Position numbers and translations under genes: made by a program. Shown here piece after piece: positions 7,838-16,404 of a stretch of 64,000 nucleotides of DNA. This DNA is from DASXMT01 sp036521415 (lineage in GTDB: Bacteria; Actinomycetota; Acidimicrobiia; Acidimicrobiales; RAAP-2). The stretch spans positions 1 to 64,000 of the forward strand of contig DATDHU010000081.1 in the NCBI GenBank assembly GCA_036521415.1, written 5' to 3'. Numbering within the stretch: the stretch's first letter is position 1; each line of letters starts with the position of its first letter. The notes under the pieces were generated by a model, which searched no databases, was not told the origin of the DNA, and saw nothing but the letters and a program-made list of their open reading frames with translations.

Positions 7838-8690
7838 CGGCCACCATACGGGCGGCGGCGTCCTCGTAGCCCTCGTCGCCGGGGTGCAGAACCTTGAATT
7901 CGCCTGCTGCCGTCGCCACCACCGCTTCCATGGCCGGCATCTCGGTCATGGTCGCCGCCGCGTCGAGCAGGGCGGCCGTCGTGGCGTACCGGCCGACGGT
8001 CCCCAGGTTGGCCAGGGTGGGTGGCAACAGGTCGAGCTCGCCGCGTCGGCTGGCATCCACGGCGTCGGCGGGTCGCATCCAGACAGTGGCGATGGTCTCG
8101 GCGTCGTCGTGGACGGCCACCTGCCCGGGCGGGGAGGCACAGACGAAGAACCGGGTGTCGAATCGCTTGGGCATGAACTCGGGCGTGATCCAGCGGCTGA
8201 TGTAATGGAGCCCATCAGTGGCCAGCTCCAGGCCCTCGGTGCGGCACATCTCGGCGAAGCGGGCCCTTCCTGCGTTCAACTCGTCCCGGTGGGCGGCGAA
8301 CCGGGCCCACACCGCCGGCTCGGACGTCTCGAGCAGGCCCGACGACCCGGTCACCGACGGCTCGGTCCCGTTGCCCGCAGGGTAGGCCAGGACGACACCC
8401 GCTTCTTCGAAGCACTCCCTCACCGCCGCCACCCAGAACGACAGCCCGCCTCGGGGAAGGCCGAGGGTGGCGCTGGCTTCGGCGTCGGTCCGACCGCGGC
8501 ATAGCGAGTCGAACGCCGGGTCACGGTCGCCGTCGTCGACCGAACCGCCCGGGAAGACGTGGGCGCCGGCGGCAAAGCTGGCACCGAGGTTTCGCCGCAG
8601 CATGCAGACCTCGATGGCCGGTTCTCCGTGCTCGCCCACGGCGTCACGCACCAAGAGCACGGTGGCGGCGGGACGGACGGGGACGGACAT
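7827..8690 (-). CDS. Nudix hydrolase, NUDT19/acyl-CoA diphosphatase type
   Basis: A 287-aa Nudix protein. MSVPVRPAATVLLVRD opens the fold, followed by MLRRNLGASFAAGAHVFPGGSVDDGD and the Nudix helix WVAAVRECFEEAGVVL, in which the metal-binding glutamates are present. The large insertion between FPGGSVD and the Nudix helix, plus the HYISRWITPEFMPKRFDTRFFV block, match the NUDT19-type subfamily, whose studied members cleave CoA and acyl-CoA. The ATG at 8690 is chosen over upstream starts because conserved sequence begins there; the ribosome binding site is weak. It overlaps the MBL gene by 11 bp, and the alpha/beta hydrolase gene ends 10 bp upstream, so three hydrolases form one operon. Confidence 0.88.
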   Translation of the reverse strand: MSVPVRPAATVLLVRDAVGEHGEPAIEVCMLRRNLGASFAAGAHVFPGGSVDDGDRDPAFDSLCRGRTDAEASATLGLPRGGLSFWVAAVRECFEEAGVVLAYPAGNGTEPSVTGSSGLLETSEPAVWARFAAHRDELNAGRARFAEMCRTEGLELATDGLHYISRWITPEFMPKRFDTRFFVCASPPGQVAVHDDAETIATVWMRPADAVDASRRGELDLLPPTLANLGTVGRYATTAALLDAAATMTEMPAMEAVVATAAGEFKVLHPGDEGYEDAAARMVADAG

Positions 8691-8700
8691 GGGGACGAGG

Positions 8701-9621
8701 CTACCGGTGGATCTCCCGACGGCGTCTCTTGGCGGTGCGGGCACCGGCGGCCGGCAGCTGGGCCAGCAGCGGTATGGCCAGCTCACCGAACCTCTCCGCA
8801 TGGGCCAGGAGCCACCCGTGTGAGCCCTCGACCACTGTGCCGTCAACGCCGGCGGCGCGACGAAGGTCGTCGAAGGCCGACCGCGGGACCAGCCGGTCCC
8901 GGTCCGACCACACGACGGTCATGGGGATAGCCCGCCGCTGGATGTCCCGGAGCTCACCGACCAGGTCGGCCCGACGGATGAACTCCCCGGTCCCCAACAT
9001 GCCGAGTGGGTTCTGGACGAGGGCAGGGACGATGTCGCCGAGCACGAACGGGAGTACCCGCAAGAGCCCGGACGAGCGCACCAGGTCGGACGACATGTGC
9101 CGTCCCCAGTCCCACACCGGGCGTTGGGCCATGGTGCGGATGCGGTCGGCGCGCGCGGACCAGGTCGGGCTGCCGATGGCGTTGGCCAGGTACAGCGAGC
9201 CGGCTCGTCCCGGGGCGTCGTGGACGAGCTGGATGGCGACGCCCCCACCGAAGGAATGCCCGGCGACCAGGTCGACCCGATCGATCCCGACGGCGTCGAG
9301 GAACCGGGCCACCCAGGCCGCGTACCCCTCGAAGGATCGCAGGTTCAAGGCCAGGCCCCGGCTCCCTCCGAAACCGGGCATGACCGGCGCCACCACCCGG
9401 CAACCGACCAGGCCCAGGTGGCGGATGGGCGCCCGGTAGGCGTGGGGCCGCAGTCCCCAACCGTGGAGGAACAGCGCGGTCCGACCCGTGCCGGTGACGC
9501 CGTAGGTCACCGACCGGTCATCGACGGTGACCGTCGACCACAGCACCGCCCCCGGGCTGGGAGGGACCGGCGCCTCGGGGCCCGGATGGGCCGGGAGGGG
9601 CGCAGCCGGCGGATCGAGCAT
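8701..9621 (-). CDS. Alpha/beta-fold hydrolase
   Basis: A 306-aa serine hydrolase. The oxyanion strand is LFLHGWGLRPHAYR, the nucleophile elbow GHSFGGG, and the acid and histidine appear to be in VVWSDRDRLVP and EGSHGW. The cap between elbow and acid is of moderate size. The substrate cannot be told. ATG at 9621 is chosen because residues before it are low-complexity and lie in the divergent promoter region shared with the DUF929 gene; the first 35 residues are proline- and alanine-rich and may be a flexible leader. First gene of the three-hydrolase operon. Confidence 0.87.
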   Translation of the reverse strand: MLDPPAAPLPAHPGPEAPVPPSPGAVLWSTVTVDDRSVTYGVTGTGRTALFLHGWGLRPHAYRAPIRHLGLVGCRVVAPVMPGFGGSRGLALNLRSFEGYAAWVARFLDAVGIDRVDLVAGHSFGGGVAIQLVHDAPGRAGSLYLANAIGSPTWSARADRIRTMAQRPVWDWGRHMSSDLVRSSGLLRVLPFVLGDIVPALVQNPLGMLGTGEFIRRADLVGELRDIQRRAIPMTVVWSDRDRLVPRSAFDDLRRAAGVDGTVVEGSHGWLLAHAERFGELAIPLLAQLPAAGARTAKRRRREIHR

Positions 9622-9735
9622 GGCGGGCAGTGTACGGCCGCGCTGGCGCGACTGCAGTGAGGGCGCGACTGTGGACACCCCGTATGACCCGATACGCTCA
9701 CCGGGACCGGTGAAGCACATGGACTAGCGGGGACG

Positions 9736-10839
9736 ATGGCCGACAACAAGAGAGCACCCGTCGGGGGTAACAAACCAAAGCCGGGTGGGAACAATCCGAA
9801 ACCCGGGGTCTCGGCCAAGGATCGCAGCCGCCAACAGAGCCGGCCGGTGACGGCCAAGGTGGCGACCGGGAAGGGCGGGCCCTCCCGAGCTGGCCGTGGC
9901 TCAGGCCAGAGTGGCGGCCGACCCCCGGTCAAGGGCAAGCCCGGGGCGCGGCCCAGGGGTCCGTCGGGGGCCCTCCTGGCCTGGGGCGCCGTCGCCGTGG
10001 TCATCGTCGTCATCGTTGTGCTGGTCGTGGTCAAGGTGACCGGCGGGTCCGGTTCCGGGAACTCAGGATCCCCCGTGCCCGTCACCCCGGCTCCGGCGTC
10101 GGTGGTGACGGCCGTCACCGGCATTCCCCAATCCGTCTACGACAAGGTGGGGGTGACCTCCCCCTCGGTACCGGTCACGACCCCGATCGTGCTGTCCGGT
10201 CAGCCACCGTTGACGGTCGACGGGAAGTCACCGGTGATGCTCTATTACGGCGCCGAGTACTGCCCCTACTGTGCGGCCGAGCGGTGGGCCATGACCGCAG
10301 CCCTCTCCCGCTTCGGGACGTGGAGCGGGCTCAAGGTGACCGGGTCCGGAAAGGGCTCCTCTTCGGGACCGGAGCCCTTTCCGGCGACGAATACCTTCAG
10401 CTACCGCGCCGCCTCCCTGACCAGCCCGTACCTCACGTTCAAGAGCATCGAGCAGTACACCAACATCCCGAACACCGGCGGCCAGGGGTACACGATTCTC
10501 CAGAACCCGACCAAGGCGGAGCAGACGATCATCGCCAAGTACAGCAGCCCGACCTACATCCCGGGTGCGACTGCCGGCTCGACCGCCTTCCCGTTCATCG
10601 ACATCAACAACAAGGTGCTCATCTCGGGGGCCAGCTTCAGCCCGGGCGTCCTCGCTGGGCTGTCGCATGCGCAGATCGCCAACGGCCTTTCTGATCCGAA
10701 CAACCCGGTGACCCAGGCCATCGTGGCCACGTCCAACTACATGTCGGCCGGGATCTGCGCCGCCACCAACAACCAGCCGGCGGCCGTCTGCCAGAGCTCG
10801 GGCGTCCAGGCGGCAACCAAAGCCCTCAAGCTGGGCTGA
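9736..10839 (+). CDS. DUF929 membrane-anchored thioredoxin-like protein (CPYC)
   Basis: A 367-aa protein with a Lys/Gly/Pro-rich cytoplasmic tail (1-78), one membrane helix (79-100, very Val/Ile-rich) and an outside domain of the DUF929 family. The core YYGAEYCPYCAAERW carries a C176-P-Y-C179 redox motif in thioredoxin-like position; a cis-Pro-like region PFIDINNK follows, and two further cysteines near the end (GICAAT, AVCQSS) could form a structural disulfide. It is followed 15 bp later by a VKOR and then by a second DUF929 protein, so it probably works as a DsbA-like oxidase of secreted proteins that is recharged by VKOR. DUF929 has no assigned function in my knowledge; the redox role is inferred from the motif and context. 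Confidence 0.83.
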   Translation: MADNKRAPVGGNKPKPGGNNPKPGVSAKDRSRQQSRPVTAKVATGKGGPSRAGRGSGQSGGRPPVKGKPGARPRGPSGALLAWGAVAVVIVVIVVLVVVKVTGGSGSGNSGSPVPVTPAPASVVTAVTGIPQSVYDKVGVTSPSVPVTTPIVLSGQPPLTVDGKSPVMLYYGAEYCPYCAAERWAMTAALSRFGTWSGLKVTGSGKGSSSGPEPFPATNTFSYRAASLTSPYLTFKSIEQYTNIPNTGGQGYTILQNPTKAEQTIIAKYSSPTYIPGATAGSTAFPFIDINNKVLISGASFSPGVLAGLSHAQIANGLSDPNNPVTQAIVATSNYMSAGICAATNNQPAAVCQSSGVQAATKALKLG

Positions 10840-10854
10840 GGGACCGGCCGGAAC

Positions 10855-11355
10855 ATGCACACGCTGCGCTGGCAGCCGATGACCAGCTTGGTGCTGTCCG
10901 TTGCCGGACTGTGCGTCTCGATCTACTTGACCCTCACCCACTACTCCACGGCGGTGACCCTGTCGTGCCCGGCGGGCGGGGGCGCCATCAACTGCGAGAA
11001 GGTGACCACCAGCCCGCAGTCCATCGTGTTCGGCATCCCGGTGGCCGTGCTCGGTCTGGTCTACTTCGTGGCCATGCTCGTCCTGTGCCTGCCGGCGGCC
11101 TGGCGGACCTGGAACCGATGGGTCCATCTGGCCCGCCTGGCCCTATCGGTCGCCGGTGTGGGCATGATCATCTACCTGATCAGCGCGGAGCTCTTCACCA
11201 TCAAAGCCATCTGCCTGTGGTGCACATCGGTGCACGTGATCACCTTCTTGCTCTTCGTGCTGATCATGACGACGACGCCCATCCTGTTCGGAGCGGGCGA
11301 GGGGACCGAGGCCCGGGACTACCTGGACGCCGCCGAGGGCTTGGGCTCCAAGTAG
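10855..11355 (+). CDS. Vitamin K epoxide reductase (VKOR) family protein
   Basis: A 166-aa polytopic membrane protein that reoxidises periplasmic/extracytoplasmic thiol oxidases by passing electrons to quinone. Four or five hydrophobic segments are visible. The loop pair is C38 and C47 (SCPAGGGAINCEKV), and the quinone-proximal CxxC is C120-L-W-C123 (AICLWC). The conserved serine of the family follows the loop cysteines (TTSP). Length and cysteine spacing are those of bacterial stand-alone VKORs, in which the redox partner is a separate protein. Here the partners are almost certainly the two DUF929 proteins immediately before (15 bp) and after (23 bp). Confidence 0.92.
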   Translation: MHTLRWQPMTSLVLSVAGLCVSIYLTLTHYSTAVTLSCPAGGGAINCEKVTTSPQSIVFGIPVAVLGLVYFVAMLVLCLPAAWRTWNRWVHLARLALSVAGVGMIIYLISAELFTIKAICLWCTSVHVITFLLFVLIMTTTPILFGAGEGTEARDYLDAAEGLGSK

Positions 11356-11378
11356 GAGGCTGCTCCGGAGAGAACCTG

Positions 11379-12305
11379 ATGACCGACGCCGACTCAGCGA
11401 CGAATACGCCAGACCCGGCTCTGGTCGACGCTACCGACGTCAGAAGCGGCACCCCCAGCCGCACGGCCAAGTTCGCCTGGGGCGCGATCGTCGTCTTGCT
11501 CGCCGGGGTCATCGCCCTGGTCGTGGTCGCCCTGACCACGTCGACCACGACACTGGTCATCAATCGGCCGCAGGCTCCCGAGTCCGTCGTACGCGATATT
11601 TCTGACGTCTCCCAGGCGACCTTCAACTCGGTCGGTATCAGTTCGCCCAGGGTTCCGCTGGTTGCACCCGTCCTCATGCACGGCCAGCCCGTACTGAGCG
11701 CCGACGGCAAGCCGGAGGTGCTGTATGTCGGCGCCGAGTACTGCTCGTTCTGTGCGGCCGAACGGTGGGCCCTGGTGGTTGCCCTGTCCCGCTTCGGGAC
11801 GTTCACCGGCCTGCGCAATATGCAGTCGTCGAGCACCTCGGCCTTCCCTGAGATCCAGACCTTCAGCTTCGACGGCTCCAACTACCGGAGTCCCTATGTC
11901 GCCTTCAGCGGGATCGAGGAGTACTCGGACGCTCCGGGCACCGACGGCATCTTCACCAGGATCGGCTTCCCGACGGCCGTGCAACAAGGGACCGTCAACC
12001 GCTACGGGCCGGTCGCCGTGCCGGGCTGGACGGCGCGATCGGGTGGGGACCTGTTCCCGTTCGTCGACGTCGCCAACAAAGCCGTGATCGGGACGTCGCA
12101 GTTCAGCCCGGCCGCCATCGAGGGGCAGTCACAGGCGAGCATCGCCGGCCGCCTCGATGATCCCACCACGGTTGCCACCAAGGCGGTGGTTGCCTCGGCC
12201 AATTACCTGACCGCGGCCATCTGCATGGCCACCGATCAGCAACCGACCAAGCTGTGCTCGTCCAAAGGAGTCCGCGCTGCTCTGGCCTCGCTGACCGCGT
12301 CCTGA
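11379..12305 (+). CDS. DUF929 membrane-anchored thioredoxin-like protein (CSFC)
   Basis: A 308-aa paralogue of the gene two positions upstream: a short tail, a membrane helix at about 33-54, and a DUF929 domain with the redox motif C122-S-F-C125 in YVGAEYCSFCAAERW. The C-terminal part keeps LFPFVDVANKAVI and two late cysteines (AICMAT, KLCSSK). The start is ATG at 11379, preceded by GGAG seven to ten bases upstream. The different dipeptide between the cysteines (SF against PY) suggests a different redox potential, for example one oxidase and one isomerase or reductase. Third gene of the DUF929-VKOR-DUF929 operon. Confidence 0.82.
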   Translation: MTDADSATNTPDPALVDATDVRSGTPSRTAKFAWGAIVVLLAGVIALVVVALTTSTTTLVINRPQAPESVVRDISDVSQATFNSVGISSPRVPLVAPVLMHGQPVLSADGKPEVLYVGAEYCSFCAAERWALVVALSRFGTFTGLRNMQSSSTSAFPEIQTFSFDGSNYRSPYVAFSGIEEYSDAPGTDGIFTRIGFPTAVQQGTVNRYGPVAVPGWTARSGGDLFPFVDVANKAVIGTSQFSPAAIEGQSQASIAGRLDDPTTVATKAVVASANYLTAAICMATDQQPTKLCSSKGVRAALASLTAS

Positions 12306-12318
12306 GGCCGGTCCCCGT

Positions 12319-12576
12319 TCAGCCCGCCCGGCGGTCCACCAACTGCTTGCGCTCCAGTTCGTTCAGCCCGCCCCAGATCCCATGGGGCTCGCGAATGCGG
12401 ATGGCATAGTCGAGGCAGTCCGATCGGACGGCGCAGGTGGCGCAGATCGACTTGGCCCGTGCCTCGCGACGGAGCTTCTCTTCCTTCCGCTCGGCATGAG
12501 AGGGCGGAAAGAAGATCTCAGCCTGTGGTCCCCGGCAGGATGCTTTGATCTGCCACGTGTCTACCGCCTGCGCCAT
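12319..12576 (-). CDS. WhiB-family Fe-S regulator, WhiB4-like by context
   Basis: An 85-aa WhiB protein that binds a redox-sensitive [4Fe-4S] cluster. The four ligands are C14, C45, C48 and C54 (ASC, SICATC, SDC), followed by the GIWGG turn at 66-70 and a basic tail ERKQLVDRR. ATG at 12576 is used with AAGGGGG nine bases upstream; an ATG nine bases earlier (12585) lies too close to that site. The gene is divergent from two ArsA-like ATPases, exactly as whiB4 is from Rv3679-Rv3680 in M. tuberculosis, which supports the WhiB4 group. Its 3' end lies 13 bp from the convergent DUF929 operon, an interesting neighbour because both deal with thiol/redox state. Confidence 0.9.
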   Translation of the reverse strand: MAQAVDTWQIKASCRGPQAEIFFPPSHAERKEEKLRREARAKSICATCAVRSDCLDYAIRIREPHGIWGGLNELERKQLVDRRAG

Positions 12577-12771
12577 TGCTCCCATCCCCCTTACGCGCCT
12601 GGTGAGCGTACTCCCCAGGTGTGAACGTACTCGCGAAGATGCTGGTCCGACAAGAGGTCGCCCCTTTTCTTCATCAACATGCCACCTCGGCGGCCCCGAG
12701 GGCCCGGTTCCCGGTTTCTCACCCACCCCGGTGAGCCGTCCGACAATGGTGGGCACTACGCTCCGGTCGTC

Positions 12772-13800
12772 ATGGACGTCAGCGACTTTTGTAGGCAGAG
12801 CAGCGTCCTGATCGTGGCCGGCAAGGGCGGCGTGGGAAAGACCACGATGGTGGCGGCGCTGGCCCGCATGGCCGCCCACGAGGGACTTTCTGTCCTAGTC
12901 GTAGAGCTGGAGGGCCGGCCGGGCATCTCCTCTGCCTTCGGTGAGGGCGGCGACCTGGGCTATGGCGGGACGGTCCTCAGCGCCGCAGGCGCCGACGATC
13001 TCGGCGATCCCAAGGACGGGGATGCGGCCCTGCCCGGAGGGACCGTCCATGCCCGCTTGATCACCCCCGACGATGCGCTTCTCGAGTACCTGGCCGATCA
13101 CGGGCTCCGCCGCATGTCGAAGCGGCTCCAGTCGTCGGGCGTGCTCGACGTGGTGTCGAGCGCCATCCCGGGAATCAAGGACATCCTGGTCCTGGGCAAG
13201 ATCAAGCAGATCGAGCGCAGCGGCATCGCCGATCTGATCCTGGTGGACGCACCTGCCACCGGGCACACGATGACCTTCTTGTCGTCGGCCAGCGGACTGC
13301 TCGACGCCGCCCGAGGGGGCCCCGTCCGGGCCCAGGCCGCCGATGTGGTCGAGCTGCTCACCGACCCGGCCCGATGCCAGGTGGCCCTGGTCACGCTGCC
13401 CGAGGAGATGCCGGTCAACGAGGTGGTGGAAGCGGCGTACCAGCTCGAGGACAAGGTGGGGATCGCCCTCGGACCCGTGATCACCAACGCCTGCTACCCC
13501 TCGCTGCCGGGCCTCGACTCCACCGCCGCCGAGGCCACAGCGAGTGCCGGCGTGCCGCTCGATACTGACGCCCTGGCTGCCCTCGAGGACGCCCGCCGGT
13601 TCAGGGTGACCCGCCAAGACCTGCAACACGAGCAGCTCGAGCGTCTGGCCGCCGAACTCCCCCTGCCCCAGCTACAGGCCCCATTCCTGTTCAGCGCCAC
13701 CATCGGGCCCGAGGAGCTGGACATCCTGGCCAGGTCCCTGGCTGCCGGCATCGGCGACTTGGCCGAGCCCGAGGAGCGGCCGCAGCGGCTGAGCTCATGA
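12772..13800 (+). CDS. ArsA/GET3-like ATPase, first of pair
   Basis: A 342-aa P-loop ATPase with the deviant Walker A GKGGVGKTT near residue 18, a switch aspartate in LILVDAPATGHTMTFL and the family ending KARSLAAG-like. It corresponds to the first member of the actinobacterial anion-transporter ATPase pair (Rv3679/Rv3680), which forms a heterodimer and is membrane-targeted or redox-related rather than arsenite-exporting. No arsB or arsR gene is present, which also argues against arsenic efflux. The ATG at 12772 begins MDVSDFCRQ directly before the beta-1 strand. Its stop overlaps the start of the second ATPase by 4 bp (ATGA), so the two are co-translated. Confidence 0.9.
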   Translation: MDVSDFCRQSSVLIVAGKGGVGKTTMVAALARMAAHEGLSVLVVELEGRPGISSAFGEGGDLGYGGTVLSAAGADDLGDPKDGDAALPGGTVHARLITPDDALLEYLADHGLRRMSKRLQSSGVLDVVSSAIPGIKDILVLGKIKQIERSGIADLILVDAPATGHTMTFLSSASGLLDAARGGPVRAQAADVVELLTDPARCQVALVTLPEEMPVNEVVEAAYQLEDKVGIALGPVITNACYPSLPGLDSTAAEATASAGVPLDTDALAALEDARRFRVTRQDLQHEQLERLAAELPLPQLQAPFLFSATIGPEELDILARSLAAGIGDLAEPEERPQRLSS

Positions 13801-14957
13801 GCGAGACCCCCGTGACCCTCGACCAACTGGCCGCCGAGCGGTCGATCATCGTGTGCTGCGGCTCGGGCGGGGTGGGAAAGACGACGACGGCCGCGGCCGT
13901 CGCCCTCCAAGCGGCCCGCCTGGGGCGCCGGGCGTGTGTCGTCACCATCGACCCGGCTCGGCGCCTGGCCAACTCGCTCGGCCTCGACGCCCTCACCAAC
14001 TCGCCCACCGAGATCACCGGGACGTGGCCCGGAGAGCTCCATGCCCTCATGCTCGATCCCAAGGGGACCTTCGACGACCTGGTGCACCGGTACGCCGAGA
14101 CCTCGGAACAGGCAGAGGGGATCCTGTCCAACCGGATCTACCGCAACCTGACCGGCGCCCTCTCCGGGACCCAGGAGTACATGGCCATGGAGAAGCTCTA
14201 CGAGCTCTCCGACGAGGGCGGCTTCGACCTGATCGTGGTGGACACGCCCCCGACCCGCAACGCCCTCGATTTCCTGGACGCACCCCGGCGACTTACCCGG
14301 TTCCTCGAGAACAGGGTGTTCCGGGTGCTGATGATGCCCACTCGGGTCGGGCTCCGGGTCATGGGGGTCGCCGCCCAGGCCATGTTGCGCACCATCTCCA
14401 AGGTGGCCGGCGCCGACATCGTCCGTGACGCCGTCACCTTCTTCCAGGCCTTCGAAGGCATGGAAGAAGGGTTCCGCGCCCGTGCGGCGCGCGTACGAGA
14501 CCTGCTGGCCGATCCGAGCACCGCATTTCTGCTGGTGGCCTCCCCGCGTCCTGACTCGGTGGACGAGGCCGTCCACTTCTCGGCCAAGCTGACCGAGGCA
14601 GGTATGTCGGCGACGGCCCTCGTCGTGAACCGGGTCCAGCCGAGGTTCGCCGACGATGCGCTGCTGGCCGGCCTACCGGACGTCCCCGATGGGGCCGGAG
14701 GGTCGGCCCTTACCGACCTGATCGAGAACCTTCGCGGCTTTACCGCGGCATCGGACCGGGAGGAGCAGACCTACGCCGATCTGGTCGCCGACGTGGCCCC
14801 GGCTCCGGTGGCCCGGGTCCCGCTCCTCAACTCCGACGTCCACGATCTGAGCGGTCTGGCCACCGTGGCCGACCTCTTGTTCGTGGACCACGGTGGGCCC
14901 CCCACTGCGGGCTCGGCGCACGGAACGCACGGAAAGGGCCATCCCCAAGCGGGCTAA
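13797..14957 (+). CDS. ArsA/GET3-like ATPase, second of pair
   Basis: A 386-aa partner ATPase. It has a Walker A CGSGGVGKTTT, TIDPARRLANSLGL typical of ArsA/Get3 (the A-loop/switch I region), and LIVVDTPPTRNALDFLDAP as switch II. Compared with the first ATPase it keeps more of the canonical family sequence. The hydrophobic region after switch II (RVLMMPTRVGLRVMGVAAQAML) may bind a membrane or client helix. The overlap ATGA with the preceding gene indicates stoichiometric production of a heterodimer. No metal-binding CxxC of eukaryotic Get3 is seen. Confidence 0.91.
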   Translation: MSETPVTLDQLAAERSIIVCCGSGGVGKTTTAAAVALQAARLGRRACVVTIDPARRLANSLGLDALTNSPTEITGTWPGELHALMLDPKGTFDDLVHRYAETSEQAEGILSNRIYRNLTGALSGTQEYMAMEKLYELSDEGGFDLIVVDTPPTRNALDFLDAPRRLTRFLENRVFRVLMMPTRVGLRVMGVAAQAMLRTISKVAGADIVRDAVTFFQAFEGMEEGFRARAARVRDLLADPSTAFLLVASPRPDSVDEAVHFSAKLTEAGMSATALVVNRVQPRFADDALLAGLPDVPDGAGGSALTDLIENLRGFTAASDREEQTYADLVADVAPAPVARVPLLNSDVHDLSGLATVADLLFVDHGGPPTAGSAHGTHGKGHPQAG

Positions 14958-14967
14958 CCTGCACAAC

Positions 14968-15402
14968 GTGCGCACCGTTCTCGTTGCCAGCGACGCTCCG
15001 TCAGTCCGGGCCGAGGTGACCGCCATCGCCAGCCGGCCGGACATCCAGATCCAAGAAGCACGGTCTGGCCCCGCCGTCTTGTCCAAGGTGGCCGACGAGA
15101 TCCCCGATCTCGTCGTCGTCGACCTCCAGATGGGCAACATGGGTGGGATGGCGGTGTGCTTGGAACTCCGCCTCGAGGAGTCCTACGGAAAGCTGGGCCA
15201 CATCCCCGTCCTCATGCTCCTCGACCGACGGGCGGACGTGTTTCTGGCCCGCCGTTCCGGTGCCGAGGGGTGGGTGGTGAAGCCCCTCGACCCCATCCGG
15301 CTCCGGCGGGCGGTCGGCTCCCTCCTCGACGGCGGCACCTACTTCGACGAGTCCTACCAACCACTCTCGATCGTGCCCACCCCCGCCCCGGTGGGGGCCT
15401 GA
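14968..15402 (+). CDS. Single-domain response-regulator receiver
   Basis: A 144-aa receiver domain without an output domain. The phospho-acceptor is the aspartate in LVVVDLQMG, the acidic pocket is represented weakly near the start (VASDAP), and the conserved lysine is in WVVKPLDP. The residue after beta-4 is MLLDRRAD, so the usual Thr/Ser switch position is altered. The C-terminal 20 residues are extended and proline-rich. GTG at 14968 starts RTVLVASDAP just after the second ATPase, with no clear ribosome binding site, so it may be read through coupling. No histidine kinase is nearby; partner unknown. Confidence 0.8.
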   Translation: MRTVLVASDAPSVRAEVTAIASRPDIQIQEARSGPAVLSKVADEIPDLVVVDLQMGNMGGMAVCLELRLEESYGKLGHIPVLMLLDRRADVFLARRSGAEGWVVKPLDPIRLRRAVGSLLDGGTYFDESYQPLSIVPTPAPVGA

Positions 15403-15434
15403 GGACTCGTTCGTCGGCGATCGCGGCGAGCATC

Positions 15435-16358
15435 GTGTTCCGACGACACACGGATCAGGAATCGGCACCGGCGGGCGACCGCCGAAGCGAACGCCGCCGG
15501 GGTAAGGACCGCAACAGCGACGGTCTCCGATCGGTGGCCGCCGACGCCCAGGAGCAGATCATCCTCGAGGCGCTCGAGGACCTCCGCGACACCATGGTCA
15601 GGGAGGTCATGACCCCGCGGGTAGACGTCGTCGCCCTCCCCATCCCCCTCTCGGCCGAGGACGTGACCCGGGCCGTCAGGGAGTCCGGCCACAGCTGCTT
15701 CCCGGTCTACGACGAGAACCTGGACAACCTGATCGGCGTCCTGTTCATGAACGACCTGTTCCGGGCGGGCTGGAAGGTCGGGACCGGACGGTCGATCAGC
15801 AGCGAATCGGACGAGACGGCGGAGGTCCGAGCCGATCCCGATCCCGTCGACATCTCCCGGCGCCTCCGCCAGCCCTTCCTGGTCCCCGAGTCACGGCTTG
15901 TCCTCGAAGTCCTGGCCGAGATGCGACAACAGCGGCGGGCCTTTGCCGTGGTGGTGGACGAGCACGGTGGGGTGGAGGGGGTGCTGACGGTCAAGGACCT
16001 CCTCGGTGCCCTGGTCGGCGACCTACCGGACGAATTCGATCCCGATGACGAGCCCGAGGTGGTCCCGGTCGACGGGAGCCGCTGGCTGGTCGACGGTCGC
16101 ATGAACGTGGACGACGTCCGTGACCGCTTGGGCATCGACCTGCCCGAGGGCGAGTACGTCACCCTGGGCGGGTTCCTCTTCGACGGGTTCGGACACATCC
16201 CCAACGAGGGCGAGGTCCTCACCGCCGCCGGTTGGGAGTTCCGGGTGGCAGAGATGGACAAGCGACGCGTGGCCAAGGTGGTCGCCCAACGAGCCCGACC
16301 GATCGGCTCGGGTCCGCGACCGGGCGAGCCGGGAAGCGCCCGCACCCCTGTCGGGTAG
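15435..16358 (+). CDS. CorC/HlyC-like CBS-domain protein without membrane domain
   Basis: About 307 aa. A basic leader is followed by the MVREVMTPRVDVVALP motif that opens the CBS pair of CorC/HlyC proteins (about 50-200), then a CorC_HlyC transporter-associated domain (WLVDGRMNVDDVRDRLGIDLPEGEYVTLGGFL). The N-terminal DUF21 (CNNM) membrane domain of the full-length exporters is missing, as in E. coli CorC, which assists magnesium/cobalt efflux. A cytoplasmic regulatory role in ion transport is therefore likely. The start is uncertain: GTG 15435 is the first plausible start after the receiver stop codon, but an upstream start overlapping the receiver gene is possible. The next feature is tRNA-Pro, 46 bp on. 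Confidence 0.82.
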   Translation: MFRRHTDQESAPAGDRRSERRRGKDRNSDGLRSVAADAQEQIILEALEDLRDTMVREVMTPRVDVVALPIPLSAEDVTRAVRESGHSCFPVYDENLDNLIGVLFMNDLFRAGWKVGTGRSISSESDETAEVRADPDPVDISRRLRQPFLVPESRLVLEVLAEMRQQRRAFAVVVDEHGGVEGVLTVKDLLGALVGDLPDEFDPDDEPEVVPVDGSRWLVDGRMNVDDVRDRLGIDLPEGEYVTLGGFLFDGFGHIPNEGEVLTAAGWEFRVAEMDKRRVAKVVAQRARPIGSGPRPGEPGSARTPVG

Positions 16359-16404
16359 CATCTCCTCTGGTTCAGGGTCGGCATCAGTGCCGGTTTTGGA
16401 TCGA

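Noticed and set aside
12772..14957. Arsenite efflux (ars) operon
   Set aside because: Only ArsA-like ATPases are present, without arsB, arsC or arsR; the whiB-linked pair is a different, actinobacterial group.
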